IMG/VR virus record: IMGVR_UViG_3300021087_000857
Span: 46,271-110,270 of that record
Reading direction: 5' to 3' (one strand)
From: a virus
Length of the DNA stretch: 64,000 nucleotides
A program made the translations under genes and the position numbers. Every line of letters begins with the position of its first letter. Within the stretch, counting starts at the first letter, position 1. The notes beneath the pieces are model-generated. The model ran no database searches. It saw only the letters and a program-made list of their open reading frames with translations, and was not told where the DNA came from. Shown here piece by piece: positions 52,183 through 60,178 of the stretch.

Positions 52183-52766
52183 GTGTTATATGACTCTATC
52201 CATTTTTTAGGCATGTGCTTCCACCCATCATCTGTTTTAACTTCGTTAGGCATTACAGTATTAAATATTTCTTCTCGTTCTTTTTGCAACCATTCAGTGT
52301 TTCCAGGTACACATTGATTCCACCCATCATTCTTTACAAATGAGTTATAAACTATGCCACCCATTTTATCTTGTAGCAAATGTTTAGTCATTTCAAAATG
52401 TCTATCACCTGCATTTTTATAAGAGGGAGTAAATGTTATAACATATATTGGCTTGTTAAAAAATGCACCATCTTGTCCTAAATCAGCATTATAATTACTT
52501 GCACAAATTAACCAATCCATTGCATTTTTAAATCCTGAACTGTAATGTGCAGTCATTTCTGGAATAGCAAATACTAATATGTCTGAACCTTGTAATGCAT
52601 TAATAAAATTATGTACACTTGTTGGTACATTGCCATCTGCAATATTTACATCACACATGGGCATACTAAAATCGCTCATATCCCAAACATTATCAAGGTC
52701 TAATAATTTTAAACCTCGAGTGTTCATTGAGTTTTTTGCGTAACTAAAAGATATTCCTGTAATCAC
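52158..52766 (-). CDS. NADPH-dependent FMN reductase-like flavoprotein
   Basis: About 202 residues. ITGISFSYAKNSMNTR is the FMN phosphate loop, and SDILVFAIPEMTAHYSSGFKN with NAMDWL is the second cofactor segment. The frame is open to 52799, but GGAGAG lies 6 nt before a GTG at 52766, which starts right at the first strand (VITGIS) and is chosen. It could supply reduced flavin or reduce quinones, possibly serving ThyX or the oxygenases. It overlaps the 2OG gene by 23 nt. Confidence 0.75.
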   Translation of the reverse strand: MITGISFSYAKNSMNTRGLKLLDLDNVWDMSDFSMPMCDVNIADGNVPTSVHNFINALQGSDILVFAIPEMTAHYSSGFKNAMDWLICASNYNADLGQDGAFFNKPIYVITFTPSYKNAGDRHFEMTKHLLQDKMGGIVYNSFVKNDGWNQCVPGNTEWLQKEREEIFNTVMPNEVKTDDGWKHMPKKWIESYNTWEEKWKK

Positions 52767-53538
52767 TGGCAACTCTCCATAATAACCTATTATTGTCATA
52801 CACTGGTGTTCTTCTATGTAATGATGAAAATTGATCCATTAATAATAGATCACCTTCTTTGAATATGTGATGTGTTTGGTGTTTTGATTTAAATATAATT
52901 TTCTTTAAATCTTCTATAATTGGCTCGTAATCATCAACTTTTTTCTTACCTTCCCATATATCGCAAATAAAATGATATGGAAAATAAAAATATTCTTCAC
53001 CAGTGTGTGGATGTATACCTACTAACTTACGTATTGATCCTTTACTTGCACTCATAAATTCTAGTTCAGGATCGTCCTCTTCTAAATGATATATAGTATC
53101 ATTTTTAAATTTTAATTTAATAGTAAGACTTCTGTAATACTCTTTTTTCTCTTCTGATAATTCAGCAAATGGTCTAGTTGTATTACAAATAGATAAACAA
53201 GTATTGTCATCTTCTTTAACACAATATAACGCAATTAATATTTTGTCAACGTTGTGTCTTGAGTTACCGTTTGAATGCCAGCCAAGTTCAGTATCACCAA
53301 ACATGCCTAACTTCTTACCTTCTTCATCTTTCTTGCCTGTTACTAGAAAAATTTCAGGTGTTTCTTTTGGGTTCATGAATAAGTCTGGTGTTTCACATTC
53401 ACCTATACTTTTCATTACTGTAGCAAGTTCTTCTGCAGATAAATCTTGCTCGTGCCATATACTGTGTCCCACTATTTGGGTTTCAGTTAAGGCTTTCTTA
53501 AGTTCTTCTTTATTATAGTTCGATATTTTCAATGTCAT
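52744..53538 (-). CDS. TauD-like 2OG oxygenase with HxN in place of HxD
   Basis: 264 residues. The metal triad region reads LGWHSNGNSRHN, so the usual H-x-D of TauD/clavaminate-synthase enzymes is H-S-N here. The distal part MDQFSSLHRRTPV followed by RLLWRVASDYR supplies His and the 2OG-binding Arg. LVGIHPHTGEEYFYFPYH is typical of the gamma-butyrobetaine-like subgroup. The altered ligand may weaken iron binding or change the chemistry. It is not the Ala/Gly change of halogenases. It overlaps genes on both sides. Confidence 0.75.
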   Translation of the reverse strand: MTLKISNYNKEELKKALTETQIVGHSIWHEQDLSAEELATVMKSIGECETPDLFMNPKETPEIFLVTGKKDEEGKKLGMFGDTELGWHSNGNSRHNVDKILIALYCVKEDDNTCLSICNTTRPFAELSEEKKEYYRSLTIKLKFKNDTIYHLEEDDPELEFMSASKGSIRKLVGIHPHTGEEYFYFPYHFICDIWEGKKKVDDYEPIIEDLKKIIFKSKHQTHHIFKEGDLLLMDQFSSLHRRTPVYDNNRLLWRVASDYRNIF

Positions 53539-54145
53539 CCTGTCCGTCCAAACTAAACATAAACGCTATACGTGTTTCGTCGCTTTCGTTAAATACTCCG
53601 TGAGCAAAGCCTGTATTAAAGAAATACGCTTTACCTGGCTCTAAATATGTTTCTACTTCTTCACCTCTAACTTTAAATTTATTCTTAACACCAGGATTTG
53701 AATATACTGGTATAATTACCCTAGTAGCATATGTTGGATCATAATCAATATGCATAGGTACATCAGTTTTAGGATCAAGTTTAGTAATTCTAACTCTCAT
53801 TTTATCACATTTAAATTGATCAACGATTTCTTCGAAGTAACTACCTAAGAGTTTATCGTTTGGTTTATTATATAGTTTCTCTTCACCTCTGCGAAGACGT
53901 TCTTTAATGCTATCAGTGTATGGCAACTCTTCACCGTTAAGCTCAGTTAAGTTTATTTGTTTAAAATTATCATAAACAGATTTACTTAATGCCATATGGT
54001 TATCACATAACATCTTATTAGCAGTTTTTACATCCACATATTCGTTAGCAAGTTTGTCTGTTGCGGCTTGAAGTTTCTCCAAGTCTATTTTAATATGTGT
54101 AAGTTCACCGTGTGTTGGTAATTTATACTTTGTTCTGGGTTGCAT
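53513..54145 (-). CDS. 2OG-Fe(II) oxygenase, Asp/Asn hydroxylase-like
   Basis: 210 residues from ATG 54145, which has AAGGAG 7 nt before; a TTG at 54172 is open but unlikely. Iron ligands are PMHIDYD (HxD) and FNTGFAHGVFNESDETRIAF (distal His and Arg). YATRVIIPVYSNPG and LEPGKAYFFNTGF fit the fold of hydroxylases acting on amino acids or peptides. It overlaps the desaturase gene by 23 nt. Confidence 0.75.
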   Translation of the reverse strand: MQPRTKYKLPTHGELTHIKIDLEKLQAATDKLANEYVDVKTANKMLCDNHMALSKSVYDNFKQINLTELNGEELPYTDSIKERLRRGEEKLYNKPNDKLLGSYFEEIVDQFKCDKMRVRITKLDPKTDVPMHIDYDPTYATRVIIPVYSNPGVKNKFKVRGEEVETYLEPGKAYFFNTGFAHGVFNESDETRIAFMFSLDGQDDIENIEL

Positions 54146-54836
54146 TTCTTTTCTCCTTTTTCTGGCCAACAATTGTACCAGGTATTGCCCAATACTTTTC
54201 AGCTAGGTATCCACCTAGATCATATTTTCCAAGTCTTAGTTTCCAAGGATATAAGTGATGTTGTCTGTGATATCCATCACCGCCTAGGATCCAATTCATC
54301 CATGGACCATCTAGTCCTTTGTTATCATCTCTATTCCAATGCCCAAGTATGTTTAACATTCCAAATCCTACTTTAGCAAACATAAATGGTAAGAATGCAG
54401 CACCCCACCATACATATGGACTAATTAAAAAGGTTACAATCCACCAACCTGCTAAGAAATGTTTCCAATACTTATGGCCCCACACTAAACGTGGGTTGCT
54501 GTATAAATCTCTTGCATATTTTATTGGTATTTTAGGAATATCCCAAATAGTTAACGCTACTCTCCAATAACCTAACTCTTTAAAATTATGTGGGTCTAGG
54601 GGTCCCTCTGTGTCTGCATGATGCATTCTATGGCTTGCTATCCATCCAATTGGAGTACGTACACAAGCGATTAAAATAAGGATTAAAAATCCCCATTCAT
54701 GTGCCGCAGTTGTTTTAAACTGCCTATGGCTAAAGTATCTATGTAATCCTACGCTTACTGCATAGTGAGTAATAATTTGGCACCAGATAAAACCTAAGGC
54801 AGTTGCCCACCAAAAATATTCCCAATTTATTGTCAT
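54123..54836 (-). CDS. acyl-CoA desaturase-like membrane di-iron enzyme
   Basis: 237 residues. The three histidine boxes are GLHRYFSH (HxxxxH), SHRMHHAD (HxxHH) and GYHRQHHLYP (HxxHH), with hydrophobic helices at about 8-28, 48-66 and 128-165. This is the delta-9 desaturase type, which makes unsaturated acyl chains. It is shorter than bacterial enzymes (~300). It may change host lipids, which would matter for membranes or lipid-linked products. A late motif lies upstream at 54897-54904. Confidence 0.9.
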   Translation of the reverse strand: MTINWEYFWWATALGFIWCQIITHYAVSVGLHRYFSHRQFKTTAAHEWGFLILILIACVRTPIGWIASHRMHHADTEGPLDPHNFKELGYWRVALTIWDIPKIPIKYARDLYSNPRLVWGHKYWKHFLAGWWIVTFLISPYVWWGAAFLPFMFAKVGFGMLNILGHWNRDDNKGLDGPWMNWILGGDGYHRQHHLYPWKLRLGKYDLGGYLAEKYWAIPGTIVGQKKEKRNATQNKV

Positions 54837-54896
54837 TGTTTTTTCCTTTTAAATTAGAGCGTGGTTGTCTCTTAACTGCTCTTTTTTGTATGTATG

Positions 54897-54904
54897 TATT
54901 TATC
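54897..54904 (-). promoter_or_regulatory. T4-type late promoter motif
   Basis: GATAAATA on the minus strand, 60 nt before the desaturase gene, inside a 130-bp gene-free gap (54837-54966). The same gap holds an AGAGC/GCTCT pair in the leader, but no other clear feature. Confidence 0.45.
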
Positions 54905-54966
54905 TATAAATTTACATATAGTATTTAAACGCTCGATGGCTGGTCATTATCAAAGTACTTTACGAT

Positions 54967-55791
54967 TTAAAGTATTGTGGATATTGTGTCTGAGCCAGTA
55001 TTACGATGAACTTGTATTACCTTTCCTGTATGGTCAAAATCAAAACTAGTAGTTCCTATTTGTATATGATCATGTTGTAAATCTTGCCAAGCATCAATGG
55101 CATATGATCTCCACATATTTTTGTGTTCTAAAAATGTACTACCTTCACTAAATCTCATAAACTGCCAGAACTTATCAGTATGAATATGACTCCAATCCCA
55201 TTCGTGATCTTGTGCATGTGTTCTTATACGTTCTGCTTCTGTTTTAGGGAAAGCTGAATATGTTTCTACTTCTAGTTTCTTTGCTAATACTTGGTTTACA
55301 TGGAATTCTTTTTGAGCAGTTGCCCTGTCTTTGATAACAAAACAATCTCCTGGTGGTTGAAATCCTGGCTCATCAAAGTGTATATAAATTGTTTTTATTT
55401 TCTCATATCCACATAACCATAGTGCCATAAGTCTACCACTACCTGGGTGTACTCTGTATCGCTTATGCCAAGGTTCATGTATTATTTGAGGATGAAATAT
55501 AAGTTCATTGTAATTTATCATTTCGCACAAGTAAAATATTTTACTTACATCTTCTACAATATCTCTGTATTCCATTGAATTATCAGTAATACCTGCATCA
55601 CTAAAGTCCATTACTGCACCAAATGGAACACGTCTAAATTCTTCTAACTTGTGTACAACATCATGCAAAGGCGAATGTAATATGTTCCAATCCACATAAC
55701 TAGACGCAAGAAACCCACCCAATTTTTGGTGATTCTTTAGCCAGTGGTCAAACATGTATTCTCCTACGTATTGTTTCATATATGCAGACAT
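54967..55791 (-). CDS. unknown protein
   Basis: 274 residues. It holds HPGSGRLMALWLCGYEKIKTIYIH, which faintly recalls the ParB-like fold, and repeated His-rich segments (FHPQIIHEPWHKRYRVHP, HEWDWSHIHTDKFW). No catalytic motif could be fixed. It starts 1 nt from the SGNH-like gene. Function unknown. Confidence 0.55.
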   Translation of the reverse strand: MSAYMKQYVGEYMFDHWLKNHQKLGGFLASSYVDWNILHSPLHDVVHKLEEFRRVPFGAVMDFSDAGITDNSMEYRDIVEDVSKIFYLCEMINYNELIFHPQIIHEPWHKRYRVHPGSGRLMALWLCGYEKIKTIYIHFDEPGFQPPGDCFVIKDRATAQKEFHVNQVLAKKLEVETYSAFPKTEAERIRTHAQDHEWDWSHIHTDKFWQFMRFSEGSTFLEHKNMWRSYAIDAWQDLQHDHIQIGTTSFDFDHTGKVIQVHRNTGSDTISTIL

Positions 55792-55792
55792 C

Positions 55793-56497
55793 TTATGCCT
55801 CGCATATGATACCTGCTATATTAGTATGCCAGTCCTCGCCAGGATGATCGTTATCCCTTGCTGGCGGAAATTCTGACTTTGGTAAATCAAATATAGTTAA
55901 TTGATTTAGTTTAATGTTGTTAACCACACAATATGAAGTTAATAACATTTTATTCTTTTTAAAATTATATTCGTCTGCACTACTATTTGATAGCATTGCA
56001 TAATTGCTATTCCAAGTTGGGTTTTTAAGTTCTTCCTTGATAGCAGTTTCAGATAGACTTCTAAATTTATCTAGTCCACCATTTTCTTCAATATGTTCTC
56101 TGCGTTCTTTGAAGGTCCATAGTACATATATTTGTTCAGGCTTGAATGTTTTACAATATGTGATTGCCAGTCTTGCTATTTGATCGTTACTTGCACCATT
56201 TTGTCCAAGATTTACAATACCTAGCATACTTGGCCAAGTAAAGTTAACACCATAACCAAATGTGTAACTACACCCAAAGGCCGCGGTTGCTTCCATTTCA
56301 GGAACTCGTTTGCCTCTGTATCTCCAATCGTTAATAAAGTATTCTACACTGTCTTTGTTATATCCGCCGGCACACCCTAGTTTTTCTTCACCATCATCAA
56401 TCCAATTCCTTGTACCAGGATCATCATGTCCTAATGTGAAGGTACTGAACCAGTCAGATTCAGTATACCTTGCTTCTCTAAAATCTTTGTGATTCAT
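55793..56497 (-). CDS. SGNH/GDSL-like hydrolase
   Basis: 234 residues. FGCSYTFGYGV is the block I motif with nucleophile Ser, NLGQNGASNDQIAR fits block III, and HPGEDWHTNIAG the terminal D/H block. SGNH enzymes are esterases or O-acetyl transferases acting on sugars, lipids or peptides. It lies in the second enzyme island and overlaps the next gene by 1 nt. Confidence 0.75.
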   Translation of the reverse strand: MNHKDFREARYTESDWFSTFTLGHDDPGTRNWIDDGEEKLGCAGGYNKDSVEYFINDWRYRGKRVPEMEATAAFGCSYTFGYGVNFTWPSMLGIVNLGQNGASNDQIARLAITYCKTFKPEQIYVLWTFKERREHIEENGGLDKFRSLSETAIKEELKNPTWNSNYAMLSNSSADEYNFKKNKMLLTSYCVVNNIKLNQLTIFDLPKSEFPPARDNDHPGEDWHTNIAGIICEA

Positions 56498-57246
56498 TAA
56501 CTATCTTCCTTGTTTAAATTAATATCGCCGTTTTTACCAGCAGTTATAATCTTCTTATAATACTCAAATGCTTCATCAAACGTATCAAAATTAGCTCGAC
56601 AATAAGATTTTCGTTCCACAAACTTACTACCAAGTATTTCTTTGAGCACTGAGGTTACTTCAGGATAGTTAGAGAAGTCATTATCTAATGGTTTTCCTTT
56701 TAGTTCAACTTTAAGATCAAATACTTCTTTTGTTGACGTTCTTGTAGAAGTATTTCCACCTAGAATGATATTAAAATTTGAAAACATTAATCCTGAATAT
56801 GCCCAATTTCGACAAGCAATTTTAAACCATTCAGGATGTTCTTCTGTTTTCTTTTCAAAAAATTCTCTCCATTCAACCCAATCTTTTTCTTCTTTACGAA
56901 CCTTGTTTACATCTTCGTCACTATCAAGTCCTAAATCAACTTCTGGATATCCACTAACTGCCATAAACTTAGTTCCACGGGCTATTAAAGTTTGATCTTC
57001 ATTATCCTGATCAAACCATTCACCATCGAGTCTATTTGGAAGTATTGCGTGTAATTGTTTTTCAACTTTATTTGTGTCATCACCTGTTTCAAATGCTTTA
57101 ACAATAGTATAACCTATTGTCATTTTAGTATTATTAAGTTGAGATTCTCTTTGAGCAAGGTCAACAGTTCTACCTACTTTAATTTCATTAATATTGCTAA
57201 TATCTTTACCGTGTCTGTGAAAATACTTTCCAAAATAAATGTACAT
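56497..57246 (-). CDS. GIY-YIG (T5orf172-type) nuclease-like protein
   Basis: 249 residues. The first half has YFGKYFHRHG, KVGRTVDLAQRESQL and a later EKQLHAILPNR..GEWFD, as in T5orf172/MUG113-type GIY-YIG domains: GRT with Arg, then Glu near the end. The rest (about 150 residues) is helical and charged. These domains are found in phage proteins that may cut DNA or regulate transcription. It overlaps the SGNH gene by 1 nt. Confidence 0.7.
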   Translation of the reverse strand: MYIYFGKYFHRHGKDISNINEIKVGRTVDLAQRESQLNNTKMTIGYTIVKAFETGDDTNKVEKQLHAILPNRLDGEWFDQDNEDQTLIARGTKFMAVSGYPEVDLGLDSDEDVNKVRKEEKDWVEWREFFEKKTEEHPEWFKIACRNWAYSGLMFSNFNIILGGNTSTRTSTKEVFDLKVELKGKPLDNDFSNYPEVTSVLKEILGSKFVERKSYCRANFDTFDEAFEYYKKIITAGKNGDINLNKEDS

Positions 57247-57257
57247 TTAACCTCCTG

Positions 57258-57914
57258 TTAGTTCCATTTATAAAATATATGTGTTCCTACTGTTGTTACT
57301 TTCATCATTCCACGACTGTTTGCCCAATATGGTGAAACGTTAGTAGTATGATAATGTGTTGCACCTTCAGTAATATCAATTGCACCATTTTTTGCAAAAT
57401 CACTTAAAATAATGTGTGCAATTTCTGTTGCAACATTAACTGAGTGTTGGTCATACATATTATCTGCTTTCCCATCACAAAACCAACTAAATTGACATTG
57501 GTTTTTTACAGGATAAAATACACGATGTTCTTGAGCAACATTTGGATTGTCTCGTGTCTTCCAGCTTTCTCGAACTGGTCCTTGTTTAACAACTTCACAA
57601 ACTGAATTTGGATAACGATCGTCTAAAACACGATTCATTACTACCATGCTTGTTGCATACATACCTGCGTAGCCATCGCTACGTGCTTCAAAGTACATAT
57701 TTTCTGTTAAACAGTTTATATCATCTTGTGAATAAAGTTGTTCACTTATGTTTATATCTTCAATTGATTCTGCAACATCAAGAATTTGAATAGTTGGCTC
57801 AACACCAGTAGTATCTGCCGCAGTTGGCGGAGACGGATAAAACACAAACAAGCCTACAATTAGAAGGCCTATTAGTGTTAAACTATTAACTGTAAATGAT
57901 AAGATTCGTAGCAT
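57258..57914 (-). CDS. SleB-type cell wall hydrolase
   Basis: 218 residues. An N-terminal hydrophobic anchor or signal (about 2-26) is followed by a linker, and then the hydrolase_2 domain: NCLTENMYFEARSDGYAGM, VVMNRVLDDRYP, CQFSWFCDGKAD. The conserved Glu in YFEAR is the likely catalytic residue. SleB-like enzymes are muramidase-type lytic transglycosylases. With the Bax-type enzyme at 61257 it is a candidate for lysis, or for cell wall penetration by virions. Confidence 0.9.
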   Translation of the reverse strand: MLRILSFTVNSLTLIGLLIVGLFVFYPSPPTAADTTGVEPTIQILDVAESIEDINISEQLYSQDDINCLTENMYFEARSDGYAGMYATSMVVMNRVLDDRYPNSVCEVVKQGPVRESWKTRDNPNVAQEHRVFYPVKNQCQFSWFCDGKADNMYDQHSVNVATEIAHIILSDFAKNGAIDITEGATHYHTTNVSPYWANSRGMMKVTTVGTHIFYKWN

Positions 57915-57915
57915 A

Positions 57916-58122
57916 TTAAACTCCAGTTATTTCTACTTCTTCTGTCATGTAATCGATAACGTCATTAACATCATCAAAACCCATTAATGCCCAATTTTCA
58001 TCAGCATCTTGTATTTCTTTAATTGCTTGACTTTGTGTAATAAAGCCTTTTTGCAATCTTTCAGTAACTTCGTTTAGCTTATCTTCGGCTTTGTCCCAAG
58101 CCCATTGCATTGTTTTTGACAT
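57916..58122 (-). CDS. unknown small helical protein
   Basis: 68 residues, amphipathic helices (AWDKAEDKLNEVTERLQKGF, QAIKEIQDADENW), no membrane segment. It lies right after the promoter at 58157-58185 and 1 nt before the SleB gene. No family was recognised. Confidence 0.6.
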   Translation of the reverse strand: MSKTMQWAWDKAEDKLNEVTERLQKGFITQSQAIKEIQDADENWALMGFDDVNDVIDYMTEEVEITGV

Positions 58123-58156
58123 AAAGTACCTTTCTTTTTAGTGTTAATATAGTTAT

Positions 58157-58185
58157 ATTATAGCAAGATTTCTTGGTATTGTCAA
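58157..58185 (-). promoter_or_regulatory. sigma70-type promoter with conserved palindromic spacer (copy 2)
   Basis: Minus-strand TTGACA (58185-58180) and TATAAT (58162-58157), 17-bp spacer containing CAAGA-AA-TCTTG. It follows a terminator 17 nt upstream, as do the other copies. Confidence 0.8.
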
Positions 58186-58201
58186 CCTTTTATTTAAGAA
58201 A

Positions 58202-58235
58202 AAACCCTTGTAAAACTGTTGTAATACAAGGGTTT
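58202..58235 (-). terminator. rho-independent terminator
   Basis: AAACCCTTGTA (58202-58212) pairs with TACAAGGGTTT (58225-58235), an 11-bp stem with a 12-nt loop, followed by T-rich sequence on the minus strand. It ends the gene at 58263. Confidence 0.85.
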
Positions 58236-58262
58236 AGTTAGTAAATTGAAAAAACTTTACAT

Positions 58263-58484
58263 TTAGTCACGATCAAATAACTTCCACAGAATAGCTGCAG
58301 CGATTAGACCAGTAAGACCAGCTGCACCTAATTGTCCAACGATTCCAATTACAGTACCGATTACATCGCCACCTAAGAAAGGAACAGAACCACCGAATAC
58401 GATTTGTAGAACGATAGCAAGACCAATTAGCATTACGCCAATATCCATAGCACCATGAACGGCACCTTTGATTTTATCTAACAT
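58263..58484 (-). CDS. small glycine-rich two-span membrane protein
   Basis: 73 residues: two hydrophobic, glycine-rich segments (AMDIGVMLIGLAIVLQIVFGG, VIGTVIGIVGQLGAAGLTGLIAAAILW) with GxxxG spacings and a short charged end (KLFDRD). AGGAGAA lies 6 nt before the ATG. It is a single-gene unit, bounded by a terminator and a 151-bp structured gap (58485-58635). A holin or major membrane protein is possible. Confidence 0.6.
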   Translation of the reverse strand: MLDKIKGAVHGAMDIGVMLIGLAIVLQIVFGGSVPFLGGDVIGTVIGIVGQLGAAGLTGLIAAAILWKLFDRD

Positions 58485-58531
58485 AGTTTTCTCCTATATT
58501 TTATTTTTACGTGACCGACCAATTCTTCGTC

Positions 58532-58626
58532 ATTGCTTCTGCGATCACATCAGAGCAATTAATTTCTTTAATCACTAGTATATTTAAGTGATTTTATCCC
58601 CTTTTAACAGTAAAGTTTACTGTTAA
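58532..58626 (-). ncRNA. structured gene-free region with three stem-loops, possible small RNA or leader
   Basis: Within the 151-bp gap are three successive inverted repeats. They are ATTGC(T)TCTG/CAGAGCAAT (58532-58559, 9 bp with one bulge), AATCACT/AGTGATT (58570-58593, 7 bp), and a 23-bp palindrome TTAACAGTAAA-N-TTTACTGTTAA (58604-58626). No frame starts here with a good site. It could be the leader of the 58263 gene, a small RNA, or a protein-binding site. It does not fold like a tRNA. Confidence 0.4.
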
Positions 58627-58635
58627 TAAAATTCT

Positions 58636-58794
58636 CTATGCGTATTGTTTTAATGTTGATTCTGCCGCCGCTTCGGCTAAAAGTTTAACTTCTGAATCTG
58701 TTAAACTAGGTGACATCTTTTTAATTTTAAATGTCCACTTTTCAAGTAAAGTTTCATAATCCATTTCTGGTTTAACTTCATTTGGTACTACCAT
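58636..58794 (-). CDS. unknown small helical protein
   Basis: 52 residues from ATG 58794 with GGAG 6 nt before. The longer frame from 58824 would start inside the -10 box and is rejected. The sequence ends in a helix (PSLTDSEVKLLAEAAAESTLKQ). It has its own promoter (58816-58843). No family was recognised. Confidence 0.55.
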   Translation of the reverse strand: MVVPNEVKPEMDYETLLEKWTFKIKKMSPSLTDSEVKLLAEAAAESTLKQYA

Positions 58795-58815
58795 TTTACT
58801 CTCCGTATATTTAAT

Positions 58816-58843
58816 ATTATACATATGTCAACACTATTGTCAA
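58816..58843 (-). promoter_or_regulatory. sigma70-type promoter
   Basis: Minus-strand TTGACA (58843-58838) and TATAAT (58821-58816), 16-bp spacer; a second TTGACA sits in the spacer at 58832-58827. Confidence 0.7.
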
Positions 58844-58861
58844 CCTTTTGCCTTATCTTTT

Positions 58862-58972
58862 TTAACTAACAACTCCAAATAGCATTAACAAAAATGATAA
58901 AACTATTAGAAATCCAAATATTATAATCAGCCACTTAACGTAACTAACAACAAATTCAATTAGCAAATTCAT
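58862..58972 (-). CDS. very small membrane protein
   Basis: 36 residues, nearly all hydrophobic (LLIEFVVSYVKWLIIIFG, FLIVLSFLLMLFGVVS), one or two spans. Its ATG overlaps the stop of the gene before it (ATGA), which supports translation. Function unknown. Confidence 0.5.
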   Translation of the reverse strand: MNLLIEFVVSYVKWLIIIFGFLIVLSFLLMLFGVVS

Positions 58973-59151
58973 TTACTTACTACTTTCACTTGATTATAAA
59001 ATGTATGTATTGCATCATTGGCAAATGTCATTGCCATTTTATGTGCTTCTATTTGATCTTCTAATTTGCTTACCTTACCTGCTTCAACACTACTAATGAA
59101 TGCAAATATAATTGCGAATGTTATTGCTACTGCTATGATTATATTTTTCAT
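58969..59151 (-). CDS. small exported or membrane-anchored protein
   Basis: 60 residues: a signal-peptide-like N-terminus (IIIAVAITFAIIFAFISSVEA, with a possible cut after VEA) and a short helical tail (LEDQIEAHKMAMTF). It overlaps neighbours on both sides by 4 nt. Small phage proteins of this type sometimes serve in lysis; no evidence here. Confidence 0.55.
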   Translation of the reverse strand: MKNIIIAVAITFAIIFAFISSVEAGKVSKLEDQIEAHKMAMTFANDAIHTFYNQVKVVSK

Positions 59152-59570
59152 ATAGTCTCCTGAACTGCTTTTTTAACTTCAAGTGGATTGGGTACCATTT
59201 TAAATACTACAGTTTGTGATCCAGTTCCACTAAACACTAAGTCTCCGTAACCAAATATCCTGCCTTGTATACCTTGTACAACATCTACACCTTCAATTTT
59301 CTTTGTGTAAAGTTCGTCTGTTTTTCTTCGTATCCAACCAGTTTTAAACATTACTTTTTTATTAGTAACTCCATACTCTGTAGTCCATCTATAAAAGTGT
59401 GCCATAATTGGAAAAATAACAGTTAGTAAAGAAAGTCCAGCAGTTATTGGTGCCATAAAAATTCCTACTACTACAAATAGTATATATGGACCAACTAACG
59501 ACCATTTACTTACTTTTGGATTTGAAACTACTGTTTCGTTGCTAGATAATGTTTTATTTAAATATTTCAT
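59148..59570 (-). CDS. bacterial PH-domain (bPH2/YdbT-type) membrane protein
   Basis: 140 residues: two membrane segments at about 25-65 (LVGPYILFVVVGIFMAPITAGLSLL). A PH-like domain follows, with TTEYGVTNKKVMFKTGWIRRK, ELYTKKIEGVDVVQGI and LVFSGTGSQTVVFK. bPH2 proteins are common in bacteria but of little-known function. It overlaps the next gene by 4 nt. Confidence 0.75.
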   Translation of the reverse strand: MKYLNKTLSSNETVVSNPKVSKWSLVGPYILFVVVGIFMAPITAGLSLLTVIFPIMAHFYRWTTEYGVTNKKVMFKTGWIRRKTDELYTKKIEGVDVVQGIQGRIFGYGDLVFSGTGSQTVVFKMVPNPLEVKKAVQETI

Positions 59571-59571
59571 A

Positions 59572-59805
59572 TTAAGATTCCTTTTTAGGTTGATAATTTT
59601 TTGGTAAACGACCGCCTGCTTCTAAGCATTCGTCTAATGTTTCATATGCAGTAAAGTTCTTTGTTCTATTATAATAAGAACTATCTGTAGCATGACAAAT
59701 TTCACTTTTGCTCATTTTAACTGGTGGCTTAACATCATCAGCAAATGCCGACCCTGCCATAATTGTTAAACAAAACAAACTCATTAAAATTGTAAACTTT
59801 TTCAT
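59572..59805 (-). CDS. small secreted two-cysteine protein
   Basis: 77 residues: a signal peptide (KFTILMSLFCLTIMAGSAFA) followed by a small domain with EICHATDSSYYNRTKNFTAY and LDECLEAGGRLPKN. This CH...SYYxRTKNFxxYxxxxxCLxxGGRLPK pattern is seen at the ends of many bacterial secreted proteins. The two cysteines probably form a disulfide. Periplasmic; role unknown. Confidence 0.65.
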   Translation of the reverse strand: MKKFTILMSLFCLTIMAGSAFADDVKPPVKMSKSEICHATDSSYYNRTKNFTAYETLDECLEAGGRLPKNYQPKKES

Positions 59806-59814
59806 AATATTTTC

Positions 59815-60102
59815 CTAGTTAAATGTGATACCAAAAAACTCATCAGCAATACCAATATCTTTTACTGATACTCTATCACAGCATTTTTCTTCAATACCAA
59901 ACAAATCATGTCCTGCTGGTATAATATCTTGTACTGCATACTCTAAATGATCAACTGCCGCATCTACTCTGTTCATAGCGTCTTGTAAGCCAAATGCTTT
60001 TACATAAACATTATCAACATGTGAACAATCTGCATCAATAGGGCGTATTGTAACCATATATTTTGTCTTAAAACTGTTTAAAAATGCTTTAGAGTTTTTC
60101 AT
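59815..60102 (-). CDS. unknown protein
   Basis: 95 residues with alternating strand/helix content (KYMVTIRPIDADCSHVDNVYVKA, LQDAMNRVDAAVDHLEYAV). It has a promoter just upstream (60132-60160). No family was recognised. Confidence 0.6.
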   Translation of the reverse strand: MKNSKAFLNSFKTKYMVTIRPIDADCSHVDNVYVKAFGLQDAMNRVDAAVDHLEYAVQDIIPAGHDLFGIEEKCCDRVSVKDIGIADEFFGITFN

Positions 60103-60131
60103 ATCTTTCCTTTATTGTTTAATATGTATAT

Positions 60132-60160
60132 ATTATAACAAGAGTTCTTGGTATTGTCAA
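60132..60160 (-). promoter_or_regulatory. sigma70-type promoter with conserved palindromic spacer (copy 3)
   Basis: Minus-strand TTGACA (60160-60155) and TATAAT (60137-60132), 17-bp spacer with CAAGA-AC-TCTTG: the arms are kept and the centre is changed. Confidence 0.8.
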
Positions 60161-60178
60161 CCTTTTAGCCATGCTGAA

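Noticed and set aside
52744-53538. HxN site read as a halogenase
   Set aside because: Non-heme iron halogenases replace the Asp with Ala or Gly to make room for chloride; Asn does not match that pattern.
58485-58635. A tRNA gene in the structured gap
   Set aside because: No acceptor stem, anticodon arm or T-arm pattern can be arranged from the repeats seen.
58795-58824. Longer start of the 58636 gene
   Set aside because: The codons fall inside the -10 box and the region before the transcript start.
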